From Erysipelothrix rhusiopathiae (GTDB lineage Bacteria > Bacillota_I > Bacilli_A > Erysipelotrichales > Erysipelotrichaceae), in NCBI RefSeq assembly GCF_900637845.1, contig NZ_LR134439.1:1178001-1242000 (forward strand): 64,000 nucleotides of DNA, read 5' to 3'. Of the stretch, positions 16,060-24,390 are shown in pieces (the first letter of the stretch is position 1; every line of letters starts with the position of its first letter). A model generated the notes under the pieces. The model was given only the letters and a program-made list of their open reading frames with translations, did not search any database and was not told where the DNA came from. The position numbers and the translations under genes are program-made.

Positions 16060-16237
16060 TGATGGAACTTTTAGAGACAAGTTGGTTGGTGAAAAACTTG
16101 AGTTACACGAAATCGATGCTCCTTTAGAAGATGAGGAAACTCCGTATTGTTTGCGTTAAAAACAGGAGAGATGTATACACTTGTATAAATCAGGATGGTA
16201 CCGCGTGAAAACGTTCCTGGATGGAATGTTTTTTTTA
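16060..16237 (+). ncRNA. T-box riboswitch of alaS (tRNA-Ala sensing)
   Basis: The leader holds an AGAGA-box (near 16072), a Stem I region, and a specifier-loop candidate GATGCTCC with Ala codon GCT at 16118-16120. The T-box bulge TGGTACCGCG (16196-16205) is preceded by AGGA. The terminator is AAACGTTCC / GGAATGTTT (16209-16217 and 16223-16231) followed by a T run. Uncharged tRNA-Ala should stabilise the antiterminator and allow alaS transcription. The 5' boundary is approximate. Confidence 0.93.
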
Positions 16238-16238
16238 T
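16209..16238 (+). terminator. T-box attenuator hairpin before alaS
   Basis: Nine-base arms with one G-U pair around TGGAT, followed by T8; the regulated terminator of the alaS T-box. Confidence 0.9.
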
Positions 16239-16253
16239 GTTTAGGAGGAAGTT

Positions 16254-18863
16254 ATGAAGCAACTTACAAGTAGTGAAATAAGAACAATGTTCTTGGATTA
16301 TTTTAAAGCACAAGATCATATGATTGAACCGGGTGCGCCCCTTGTTCCAATTGATGATGATACCCTTTTATGGATAAATTCGGGTGTTGCAGCGTTAAAG
16401 AAATATTTTGATGGGCGCGTTAAACCGAAGAAACCACGTATTGCGAATGTTCAAAAATCATTACGTACAAATGATATCGATAATGTTGGAAAGACTGCAC
16501 GTCACCATACATTTTTTGAAATGCTCGGAAATTTCTCAATTGGAGATTATTTTAAAGAGGAAGCCATTGGTTTTGCATATGAGTTTTTATTTTCAAGTGA
16601 ATGGCTTGATTTGGATGTAAATAAAGCATATTTTAGCGTTCATACGGATGACCAAGAAGCCTTTGATATTTGGGTTAATAAATATAATGTCAGCCCATCA
16701 CGTATTTTACGTACTGATGATAACTTCTGGCAAATTGGTGATGGACCTTGTGGTCCAAACTCAGAAATTTTTTATGACCGTGGTGAGAAGTATGATCCAG
16801 AGCATATTGGAGAACGTCTATTCTTTGAAGATCTTGAAAATGACCGTTATGTTGAAGTATGGAATATCGTCTTTTCTCAATTTGATGGTGTTGAAGGTGG
16901 CGACATTCATACGTTTAAAGAGCTTCCACAAAAAAATATTGATACGGGAATGGGTTTTGAACGTTTAGTAAGTATTGTTCAAGATGGTGATACAAACTTT
17001 GATACTGATTTATTCATTCCAATCATTCAAGCAATTGAGGCTTTAACACCTATGAAATATCAAGACAATGTTATGGCATATCGTGTTATTTCAGATCATA
17101 TTCGTTCACTTGTCTTTACACTAGCGGATGGAGCTGTGTTCTCAAATGAAGGTCGTGGTTATGTTTTACGTCGTATTCTACGTCGTGCTGTACGTTTTGG
17201 TAAGGTTCTTGAAATTGAAGGAACATTCCTACATGGATTGGTAGATGATGTGATTGCGGTAATGGGTGATTCATATCCAAACCTTGCTGAACATCGCGAT
17301 ATGATTGTGAAATTGATTTTGAGTGAAGAAGAACGTTTTGCGAAGACTTTAGCAGGTGGAGAAAAGTTACTCCTTGATACAATCGAAGCAAATCAAGAAG
17401 CGGTGATTACAGGGGATGTGGCCTTTAAACTTTATGATACATATGGTTTCCCTATTGAATTAACACAAGAAATCGCTGAAGAACATCATGTTACGGTTGA
17501 TCTTGATGGCTTTAAAGCATCACTTGAAGAACAAAAAGAACGAGCACGTAGCAGTCGCCAAAAAGTAGAATCAATGGGTTCACAACAAGAAGACCTCTTA
17601 AATTTCAAAGAAAACAGTGAATTTATTTACGACGTTTTTGAAACACAAGGCCGTGTTGTCGGATTGTTTGTTGATGGAAAACGTGTAGACTCGTTTACAG
17701 GTAAAGGTCACGTTGTATTTGATAAGACATGTTTCTATGCTGAAAGTGGTGGACAAGTAGCCGATACGGGTACAATTGAGTCTGATAGTGCTAAAGGTAA
17801 GGTCTTGGATGTCAAGAAAGCGAATGGTGGTCAACCACTTCATTTTGTTGATGTTGATGGAACGATTACGATGGGACAAGTTTTTGATTTGAAAATAGAT
17901 GCGAAACGTCGTATTTTAATTCGAAAAAATCACTCATGCGTTCACTTGTTACATTCTGCTTTAAAATCGGTAGTAGGGGATCATGTATCTCAAGCAGGTT
18001 CTTATGTTGACGATAACTATTTCCGTTTTGACTTCTCACATTTCGAAAAAGTAACGGATGAACAACTTGAAAAAGTTGAACTTATGATAAATCAATGGAT
18101 TGCAGAATCGCTTCCAATTACTGTTGTTGAGAAACCACTTGAAGAAGCCAAAGCAATGGGAGCAATGGCGTTGTTTTCAGAAAACTACGGATCAGTTGTT
18201 CGTGTTGTAACGATGGGTGATGCATCCATGGAATTATGTGGTGGTACTCACGCTCATGGTACAGGAGAAATTGGTGTCTTTAAATTAGTTTCTGAGGAAA
18301 GTGTTGGTTCAGGAGTGCGTCGTATTCTTGGGAAAACAAGTTTTGGTGCATACACATCCTACAAAGAAACAGAATTCGAAGTTGACGCGATTCGCACGCA
18401 ACTTAAGTTATCACCGCAAAAGTCAATCAAAACTAAGATTGAAGAAATGGAAGCAGAAATGAAGCTATTAGAAGGTAAATATAAACTTATGATGGCGGAT
18501 GTTCTTAAAGCTAAAACTCAAGAATATATTCAAATGGCGGAAGTTGTTGGAAATGACTTAAGTTTTGTATGGATTGACATGGATGATCAAGAAATGAATG
18601 TTGTGAAAGAACTTGTTGAGCGAATTCGTGATCATGTGGATATCGTGTTTGTTGCAAATCATAAAGCATCATCAGTGAATTTCGTTGTAGGATGTAGTGA
18701 TAAGGCAATTAAAGCAGGCGTTAAGGCAGGGGATTTAGCCAAAGAAGCTGCAGTAACAACAGGGGGTAATGGTGGTGGAAAACCTAATTTTGCTCAAGCA
18801 GGTGGTAAAGATATCACTAAAATCGAAGATGCCAAATTAGTGATTTCTAACAAAATTGCTTAA
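16254..18863 (+). CDS. alaS: Alanine--tRNA ligase
   Basis: 869-residue class II synthetase with editing function. The catalytic core shows RHHTFFEMLGNFSIGDYF, DDNFWQIGDGPCGPNSEIFYD and GMGFERLVSI. The editing/zinc domain carries HSCVHLLHSALK and CGGTHAHGTGEIG. A C-terminal C-Ala domain ends with GGNGGGKPNFAQAGG. Full length for bacterial AlaS. AGGAGGA sits 6 bp before the ATG and just after the T-box terminator. In many Firmicutes alaS leads the ireB-yqgF-DUF1292 cluster, exactly as here; a 55-bp gap without a hairpin suggests read-through into those genes. Confidence 0.98.
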   Translation: MKQLTSSEIRTMFLDYFKAQDHMIEPGAPLVPIDDDTLLWINSGVAALKKYFDGRVKPKKPRIANVQKSLRTNDIDNVGKTARHHTFFEMLGNFSIGDYFKEEAIGFAYEFLFSSEWLDLDVNKAYFSVHTDDQEAFDIWVNKYNVSPSRILRTDDNFWQIGDGPCGPNSEIFYDRGEKYDPEHIGERLFFEDLENDRYVEVWNIVFSQFDGVEGGDIHTFKELPQKNIDTGMGFERLVSIVQDGDTNFDTDLFIPIIQAIEALTPMKYQDNVMAYRVISDHIRSLVFTLADGAVFSNEGRGYVLRRILRRAVRFGKVLEIEGTFLHGLVDDVIAVMGDSYPNLAEHRDMIVKLILSEEERFAKTLAGGEKLLLDTIEANQEAVITGDVAFKLYDTYGFPIELTQEIAEEHHVTVDLDGFKASLEEQKERARSSRQKVESMGSQQEDLLNFKENSEFIYDVFETQGRVVGLFVDGKRVDSFTGKGHVVFDKTCFYAESGGQVADTGTIESDSAKGKVLDVKKANGGQPLHFVDVDGTITMGQVFDLKIDAKRRILIRKNHSCVHLLHSALKSVVGDHVSQAGSYVDDNYFRFDFSHFEKVTDEQLEKVELMINQWIAESLPITVVEKPLEEAKAMGAMALFSENYGSVVRVVTMGDASMELCGGTHAHGTGEIGVFKLVSEESVGSGVRRILGKTSFGAYTSYKETEFEVDAIRTQLKLSPQKSIKTKIEEMEAEMKLLEGKYKLMMADVLKAKTQEYIQMAEVVGNDLSFVWIDMDDQEMNVVKELVERIRDHVDIVFVANHKASSVNFVVGCSDKAIKAGVKAGDLAKEAAVTTGGNGGGKPNFAQAGGKDITKIEDAKLVISNKIA

Positions 18864-18918
18864 TAACTTTATCTTTTAGGGTTTATACGATAAAATAAGA
18901 ATAAAGGATGTGATATAA

Positions 18919-19179
18919 ATGTCGAAACATAATGTGACAGAAACAATGGCTTTCAATTCAGATGAAGTTCGTCGTGATCGAATTAAAGAAATCCTTGCTG
19001 AAGTAGAATCAGCACTTGAGGATCGCGGCTATCAATCAGTGAGTCAGATTTCTGGGTATTTGATTTCAAATGACCCAGCATATATTTCTTCACACAATAA
19101 CGCGCGTGTGAAGATTCAGGAAGTTGAACGTTACGAAATTATTGAAGAGTTAGTGCGTTTTTATCTTAGTGAAAAGTAA
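18919..19179 (+). CDS. ireB: IreB family regulatory phosphoprotein (UPF0297/YrzL)
   Basis: 86-residue protein with the family sequence TMAFN at the start and GYLISNDPAYISSHNNAR near the middle, which mark the IreB/UPF0297 family. In Enterococcus faecalis IreB is a substrate of the Ser/Thr kinase IreK and affects cephalosporin tolerance; the N-terminal Thr residues (VTETMAF) are retained here. The next gene starts right after its stop (TAAATG), so the two are translated together. A role in kinase signalling is by homology. Confidence 0.92.
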   Translation: MSKHNVTETMAFNSDEVRRDRIKEILAEVESALEDRGYQSVSQISGYLISNDPAYISSHNNARVKIQEVERYEIIEELVRFYLSEK

Positions 19180-19614
19180 ATGATTGGTAAGATAATTGGT
19201 CTCGATTTAGGGTCGAAAACATGCGGTGTAGCACTATCGGATGGGCTTGGAATGTATGCTCATCCAGTTGAAACATTGTATTATAAAGTCTCAATAGACG
19301 AATTAAAGGAACCGTTGGATTCTTTAATAAAAAAAGAGCGCGTTAAAGTTATTGCACTGGGTTTTCCTAAGATGATGAATAATGATGTTGGGGAACGTGC
19401 ACAAATTTCTGAAGAGTTTAAAAAGACATTGGAGTCTTGGTTTAATTGTGAAGTCGTTCTCATCGATGAACGACTTACAAGTGTGGTTGCAAATCGCCAA
19501 CTCATTGATCAAGATGTATCACGAAAAAAAAGAAAGAAAGTTGTCGATCAACTTGCGGCTGTTCACATACTACAAACGTACTTGGATAAACGCCGTTTTA
19601 TGGAGGGAAATTAA
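19180..19614 (+). CDS. yqgF: Putative pre-16S rRNA nuclease / Holliday junction resolvase-like YqgF
   Basis: 144 residues with an RNase H-like fold. GLDLGSKTCGVALSD gives the first catalytic Asp, Glu is in KVIALGFPKM context, and DERLTS and VDQLAAVHIL are near the C-terminus. YqgF (RuvX) matures the 5' end of 16S rRNA in E. coli. The start codon abuts the ireB stop and the DUF1292 gene starts two bases after its stop, so three genes form one tight unit. Confidence 0.92.
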   Translation: MIGKIIGLDLGSKTCGVALSDGLGMYAHPVETLYYKVSIDELKEPLDSLIKKERVKVIALGFPKMMNNDVGERAQISEEFKKTLESWFNCEVVLIDERLTSVVANRQLIDQDVSRKKRKKVVDQLAAVHILQTYLDKRRFMEGN

Positions 19615-19615
19615 A

Positions 19616-19957
19616 ATGGAAGAAAAATCACTTATTGTCATCAATGATGACGGAACTGAACAAGAAATGGATATCTTATTTACATTTGATGACGATACAT
19701 TTAATAAAAAATATGTCTTATATGTAAGTCCGGAAGATACAACAGGTGAAGTATTTGTTTCAAGTTATGTTGAAGACGGAACTTTGAACGCTGTTACAGA
19801 TCCTAAAGAATGGGCAATGATTGAAGAAGTATTTAATGCTTTTGTAATCCAACACGATGAATCAAATGAAGAAGGCGCATGTGCTTGTGGTAAAGATCAC
19901 GAATCGTCTGAAGATCATGAGTGCAGTTGTGGATGTGGGCATGACCACTCACACTAA
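19616..19957 (+). CDS. DUF1292 protein with Cys/His-rich C-terminal tail (YrzB family)
   Basis: 113 residues. The DUF1292 core is LIVINDDGTEQEMDILFTFDDDTFNKKYVLYV... ending in DPKEWAMIEEVFNAF. The last 26 residues hold five cysteines and five histidines in CACG, CSCGCGHDHSH-like clusters, a likely metal-binding tail. Start ATG 19616 has GGAGGG at 19602-19607. The 3' end overlaps the mltG start by 17 bp. The ireB-yqgF-DUF1292 order is the usual Firmicutes arrangement. Function of the domain is unknown. Confidence 0.88.
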   Translation: MEEKSLIVINDDGTEQEMDILFTFDDDTFNKKYVLYVSPEDTTGEVFVSSYVEDGTLNAVTDPKEWAMIEEVFNAFVIQHDESNEEGACACGKDHESSEDHECSCGCGHDHSH

Positions 19958-21023
19958 GAAAATTCTTGGTGGCCTCTTGCTTGTGTGTGTGATTGTTGTT
20001 ATAGGATTTATGCTTCTATTCAATATCAACACACAAAGCATTAAAAAGGACAGTCAAACTGTTCTTTTTAATGTGAATGAAGGTGACACGATGTCGACGG
20101 TTATCGATCGTTTAGCGGATGATGGTATTGTTCGTTCTGCTTTTTTCACTAAAATCAAAGCAAAATTAGGACATCACGATCAACTCTATGAAGGTCAATT
20201 TAATCTTGATAAAAGTTGGGATGTCGATCGAATCTTGGAGTATCTCGAAAAACCTTCTTATGAGCATGATAAGACGGGTTCAGTAACCATTACACTTATT
20301 GAGGGCAGTTGGGCTAAGGATATCGCAAAGAAAATTGCTTCTGAAACGAATACTACAGCTGAGCGTTTTTTAGAACTATGGAATGATCCCAAATATATTG
20401 AATCATTAATGTCTCAATATGAGGTTCTATCAAAAGATTTACTCAAAAATAAAGATGCAAAAGTATTGTTAGAAGGATATCTCTATCCAGATACATATGA
20501 GTTTAATGCTAATAATTCTGAGGAAGAAATTACAGAACGACTTATTGCTAACGGTAACGACAAGTATCAAAACTATAAAGATCAAATTGATTCTTTAGGG
20601 ATGACGCCATATCAACTTTTCAGCTTGGCGTCGATTGTTGAGTATGAAGCACCGGGATATGAAAACATGCAAGATGTTGCAGGTGTATTTATGAATCGAT
20701 TAAAACAAGGGATGAAACTTGAATCCAGTGTAACGATCTGTTACGCACTTTATGAATTTCAAGATTGGGATGATTGTGAGTCAATGACCAATAATCAAAT
20801 TGATTCCCCTTATAATACCTATCGTTATGAAGGCATTACTCCAGGACCGATTCTTAATCCTTCACAGTCTGCGATTGAAGCGGTGATTAACTATTCACAT
20901 CATGACTATTTATTCTTTGTTGCGAATGTTAAGGCAGATAAAAACGATCCAGATTATGGAAAAATATATTATTCAAAAACATTTGAAGAACATGACCAAC
21001 GTGTCAAAGAGATACTCAATTAA
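19941..21023 (+). CDS. mltG: Endolytic murein transglycosylase
   Basis: About 360 residues. A cytoplasmic Met-Thr-rich start is followed by one TM helix (about residues 8-28), a LysM-like region (VNEGDTMSTVIDRLADDGIV) and the YceG catalytic domain. Catalytic Glu234 is in LASIVEYEAPG, followed by VAGVFMNRLKQGM, with SPYNTYRYEGITPGPI and NPSQSAIEAV as family motifs. MltG cuts nascent glycan strands at the membrane and sets chain length. Start 19941 is preferred because the upstream frame contains shadow coding of DUF1292; a GTG six bases earlier is possible. A gap of 16 bp separates it from udk. Confidence 0.93.
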   Translation: MTTHTKKILGGLLLVCVIVVIGFMLLFNINTQSIKKDSQTVLFNVNEGDTMSTVIDRLADDGIVRSAFFTKIKAKLGHHDQLYEGQFNLDKSWDVDRILEYLEKPSYEHDKTGSVTITLIEGSWAKDIAKKIASETNTTAERFLELWNDPKYIESLMSQYEVLSKDLLKNKDAKVLLEGYLYPDTYEFNANNSEEEITERLIANGNDKYQNYKDQIDSLGMTPYQLFSLASIVEYEAPGYENMQDVAGVFMNRLKQGMKLESSVTICYALYEFQDWDDCESMTNNQIDSPYNTYRYEGITPGPILNPSQSAIEAVINYSHHDYLFFVANVKADKNDPDYGKIYYSKTFEEHDQRVKEILN

Positions 21024-21039
21024 GTATTAGGAGGCTATA

Positions 21040-21669
21040 ATGAGTCCAATTGTTATTGGGATTGCTGGTGGAAGTGCATCCGGTAAATCAAGTATTGCGA
21101 AAAAGTTAAAAAAACATTTTGATGAAACACAGAAAGTCGTCATTATTAAAATGGATGACTATTATAAAGATCAAAGCCACTTACCAATGGAAGAACGATT
21201 GGCTACCAATTACGATCATCCATTTGCATTTGATATGGATTTACTCGTTTCCGATATGGAGTCTTTAAAATCAGGTGTATCAATTCAAAAGCCTGTATAT
21301 GATTTTATGAATCATACCCGAAGTCAATATTCGGAAGAAATTCAATGCAATGATGTTATTGTGTTGGAAGGTTTGATGACGTTAGACGACGCTCGTTTAC
21401 GTGATCTTCTCGATATTAAAGTTTTTGTGGATGCACCGGCAGATATTCGTTTTATTCGACGTCTTGTACGTGATGTCAATAAACGCGGACGTACGTTGGA
21501 ACACGTTATTGAGCAATATATGTCTACAGTTCGTATTATGCATGAACAGTTCGTAGAACCCTCAAAACGTTATGCTGATATTATTATCCCCGAAGGGGCT
21601 CATAACACAGTTGCTATTGATTTACTTACAACTAAAATAAGTAGTATCATTGGTACGAGTGTGTTATAA
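21040..21669 (+). CDS. udk: Uridine kinase
   Basis: 209 residues. P-loop GIAGGSASGKSS at residues 6-17, then KMDDYYKDQSHLPMEER and NYDHPFAFDMDLL (substrate site), GLMTLDDARLRDLLDIKVFVDAPADIRFIRRLVRD, and REY-like RTLEHVIEQY. It phosphorylates uridine and cytidine in pyrimidine salvage. AGGAGG lies 5 bp before the ATG. In many Firmicutes mltG-udk-greA are consecutive, as here. Confidence 0.95.
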   Translation: MSPIVIGIAGGSASGKSSIAKKLKKHFDETQKVVIIKMDDYYKDQSHLPMEERLATNYDHPFAFDMDLLVSDMESLKSGVSIQKPVYDFMNHTRSQYSEEIQCNDVIVLEGLMTLDDARLRDLLDIKVFVDAPADIRFIRRLVRDVNKRGRTLEHVIEQYMSTVRIMHEQFVEPSKRYADIIIPEGAHNTVAIDLLTTKISSIIGTSVL

Positions 21670-21670
21670 T
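21662..21670 (+). promoter_or_regulatory. Extended -10 promoter for greA
   Basis: TGtTATAAT (21662-21670) overlapping the udk stop, 23 bp before the greA ATG; weak -35. Confidence 0.45.
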
Positions 21671-21692
21671 TTTTATTCAAGGAGTGATGAAC

Positions 21693-22163
21693 ATGACAGA
21701 AAGAATTCCTGTAACACAGGCTGGTTTAGATGAATTAAATCGTGAACTTCGTCAATTAATCGAAGTAGAACGTCCAGAAGTTATTGAAGATTTAAAAGCA
21801 GCACGCGCACAAGGTGACTTGTCTGAAAATGCTGATTACGATGCAGCTCGTGATCGTCAAGCACGTGTCGAAGCTCGTATCCGTGAAATTGAAGCGACTT
21901 TAACTAAAGTTGAAATTATTGATGGAGACAAAGCAAAAAAACATAAGACAGTTGGTCTTGGTGCAACGGTTACAATTTATGATATGGAAATGGAAATTGA
22001 AGAAACATTTTCAATCGTTGGTTCTGTTGAGGCAGATCCAGAAAATGGTAAACTTTCAAACGTTTCACCACTTGCTCAAGCTATGAACGAAGCTAAAGAA
22101 GGCGACGTTGTTGAAGTTCAAGTCGATGAACCTTATGAAGTTAAAGTTCTAAAAATTAACTAA
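21693..22163 (+). CDS. greA: Transcription elongation factor GreA
   Basis: 156 residues. The N-terminal coiled coil ends with the acidic tip (ARAQGDLSENADYDAARDRQ) that enters the RNA polymerase secondary channel and rescues backtracked complexes. The C-terminal FKBP-like domain includes GLGATVTIYDME and SPLAQAMNEAKEGDVVEV. ATG 21693 has AAGGAG at 21679-21684; an in-frame GTG/ATG slightly upstream overlaps that site and is rejected. A GAAA-loop terminator follows. Confidence 0.96.
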   Translation: MTERIPVTQAGLDELNRELRQLIEVERPEVIEDLKAARAQGDLSENADYDAARDRQARVEARIREIEATLTKVEIIDGDKAKKHKTVGLGATVTIYDMEMEIEETFSIVGSVEADPENGKLSNVSPLAQAMNEAKEGDVVEVQVDEPYEVKVLKIN

Positions 22164-22186
22164 GAAGCGAAAGCTTCTTTTTTTTA
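22162..22186 (+). terminator. Terminator of greA
   Basis: GAAGC (22164-22168), GAAA, GCTTC (22173-22177), then T8. Confidence 0.88.
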
Positions 22187-22228
22187 TGGTTCTAAACTTT
22201 GATTGCATAATTAACTAAGGGGTGGTTG

Positions 22229-22672
22229 ATGAAGTTAATTGTGCTGTGTTTCTTCCTTGTAGGTTTTGTTTCCTTAGGATTTATTGGAAGATTAGAATAT
22301 AAAAAAAAGACAGAAATTACCGTGGAAGTCGATTCGAAATCATATCACGTGTCTGTTGAACATGACGATACGATTCAGAAAATTCTTACACGTGTTGGAA
22401 TTCAAGTTTCAAGTTTAAAAGAAATACCTGATATAAATTCCTTTTATGAAGGACAAGTGATTCACCTTGAATCAAGAAAACAGTGTATCTCACTTAATAC
22501 CTCATCGGCCCAAGACCTCACTCAAATCAAAGGGATTGGTCCTCGCAAAGCGGATGCGATTCTAAAATATCGCATTGAACATGAAAAGTTTATAAGCGTT
22601 GAAGAACTCTTAAATATTAAAGGCATTGGTCCAAAACTTTTAGATCGGATTAAAGATTTTGTATGTATCTAG
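22229..22672 (+). CDS. comEA: Competence protein ComEA, helix-hairpin-helix DNA receptor
   Basis: 147 residues. N-terminal membrane anchor (residues 1-20), a short beta-rich extracytoplasmic segment (about 25-80) in the position of the SLBB domain, and a C-terminal tandem HhH (LNTSSAQDLTQIKGIGPRKADAIL... and VEELLNIKGIGPKLLDRI) that binds dsDNA during uptake. ATG 22229 is preceded by AAGGGGTGG. It overlaps comEC by 10 bp. It is followed by comEC and holA, the classic Firmicutes order comEA-comEC-holA; ComEB is absent. Confidence 0.92.
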   Translation: MKLIVLCFFLVGFVSLGFIGRLEYKKKTEITVEVDSKSYHVSVEHDDTIQKILTRVGIQVSSLKEIPDINSFYEGQVIHLESRKQCISLNTSSAQDLTQIKGIGPRKADAILKYRIEHEKFISVEELLNIKGIGPKLLDRIKDFVCI

Positions 22673-24390
22673 TTTACGGAATGCTTTTGGGTACTTTAGT
22701 AGAGGCTTTCTACTTAAAAGTGTTGGTGTGTTTTGCCTGGACTGGTTTTCTATTTTACCGTAAGCATTGTTTTCGATATCTGTTTCCATTCTTATTTCTC
22801 ATTATGATTATGATTCATCAATGTATCATACCAATTGGTGTTGTTGTTTCGATGGACGAGGGTATTTTGTGTCTTAATGCTCTTAATCGAAAATATCGAA
22901 TTCCTGTAAAATATAAGGGCAGTATTGGTGATGTCCTCTGGGTGTCCGATGAACAGTTACAATCAGGTCATTTCACTAAATTTGGAACACTTCCACTGAT
23001 GGGTACAATCTATCATGCTATGAGTATAAATCCAAGCATCCAATCCTATTTCTTTAGTCGAAATGAATCTTATTTATCTTTAATTTCTTTTCAGATTCGA
23101 TCGCTTTCTGAATTTGTCGTAATCATAAAGAAACGGTTTGGTATTCCAATGAAGACGAAGACGATACGAGTTTGTGTGACACTTTGGTATCAATATCTGT
23201 TTGGTGTAAATGCTTCAAATCTTAGTATTTTGTTGCGGCAAGTATGTTCTCAGAGAATCACGATGATCCTTTTGATTTTATTATTTCCACAACCACTTAA
23301 GAACCCATCATTTGTCATTGTCTATGGACCTCTGTTACTGAGAAATCTGTCCCGCATATTTCAAAACATACCAGAGTGGTTTCTTCGGTCTGTTTTGGTT
23401 TTTTATTCCTGTAAACGTTTGGATGTCATAAGTATGGTCTTGACCAAAATTGTAAAACCGATTTTAGGGTTTGTATTGTTTACAATGTATGTACTGATTC
23501 TAATTGGTTCACCGTTAGGTCTATATGATTGGTTTTTTTTAATTTGGATGAATGTGAATGCTATATTACAAGACCGATTTACAGTATATGGTCTGCCTCC
23601 ATTGGTATGTTTATTGTTTTTGTTTCGGGCTAATTCTCACGTTAAATCCGTTGTTAGACTCGTTTTGATTGCGTTTATAACGGTCTATAATCCCTGTTAT
23701 ACCGTAACGTTTATTAATGTAGGTCAAGGGGATAGTATTTTGATACGAACACCGTTTTCGTTCCATACAACATTGATCGACACGGGAAGACCTTCAGCGT
23801 ATTTTGAGGTGCGACGCGTCTTATCTAATTATGGTATCCGAAACATTGATCAGTTAATTATTACTCATGCAGATCAAGATCATGATGGATTAAGGAATAG
23901 AATTCTTGAAGACTATAAGGTCGGTACGGTCATCGACAAAAAGGGAACTCCTCTCAAGGTAGTCTATGAGTTTTTAGAAGATAAGGCCTATGCCTCAAAA
24001 AACGATAACAGTATCATATTGGGTTTGAAGATTAAGCATTATGTTTTTTTGTTTATGGGTGATGCATCAAAAGCTCAAGAAAGAGATTTGACGCGATTAT
24101 ATCAATTTGAAGACCCAATATTTCTCATCAAATTGGGTCATCATGGTTCAAAGACTTCGACAGACCCCAGGTTTATTCATGACTTAAAACCAAAGTTTGG
24201 GCTTGTAAGTTCAGATCCATCTAAATATGGTCATCCTCATAGAGAAGTAATCGATACCTTAGAGAAATATGAGGTTGAAGTATTAGAGACTTCAAAACTT
24301 GGAACCATAGATTTTGTGTTCACACCATTCTTTGATTACTTTGTGTCAAATCGCGGTCACTTTGGTATAATAGGTATGGTGATAAGATGA
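22663..24390 (+). CDS. comEC: ComEC/Rec2-related DNA uptake channel (short form)
   Basis: 575 residues, clearly shorter than B. subtilis ComEC (776). N-terminal hydrophobic segments (residues 1-70) and a small OB-like region come first. A compact competence domain with several TMs covers about 165-330. A metallo-beta-lactamase-like domain starts at about 345: FINVGQGDSILIRT, THADQDHDGLRN (HxDxDH equivalent), FMGDASKAQERDL, GHHGSKTST, SSDPSKYGHPH. All key MBL motifs are present, so the nuclease-like domain looks intact while the channel domain is reduced. Overlaps comEA (10 bp) and holA (4 bp ATGA). No frameshift is visible. Confidence 0.88.
   Translation: MYLVYGMLLGTLVEAFYLKVLVCFAWTGFLFYRKHCFRYLFPFLFLIMIMIHQCIIPIGVVVSMDEGILCLNALNRKYRIPVKYKGSIGDVLWVSDEQLQSGHFTKFGTLPLMGTIYHAMSINPSIQSYFFSRNESYLSLISFQIRSLSEFVVIIKKRFGIPMKTKTIRVCVTLWYQYLFGVNASNLSILLRQVCSQRITMILLILLFPQPLKNPSFVIVYGPLLLRNLSRIFQNIPEWFLRSVLVFYSCKRLDVISMVLTKIVKPILGFVLFTMYVLILIGSPLGLYDWFFLIWMNVNAILQDRFTVYGLPPLVCLLFLFRANSHVKSVVRLVLIAFITVYNPCYTVTFINVGQGDSILIRTPFSFHTTLIDTGRPSAYFEVRRVLSNYGIRNIDQLIITHADQDHDGLRNRILEDYKVGTVIDKKGTPLKVVYEFLEDKAYASKNDNSIILGLKIKHYVFLFMGDASKAQERDLTRLYQFEDPIFLIKLGHHGSKTSTDPRFIHDLKPKFGLVSSDPSKYGHPHREVIDTLEKYEVEVLETSKLGTIDFVFTPFFDYFVSNRGHFGIIGMVIR

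Noticed and set aside
19382-19615. Longer frame for the DUF1292 protein
   Set aside because: Overlaps yqgF coding in another frame; ATG 19616 follows GGAGGG and starts the family sequence.
22663-24390. Frameshift in comEC to explain its short length
   Set aside because: The frame is continuous with all C-terminal motifs and overlaps both neighbours in the usual way.
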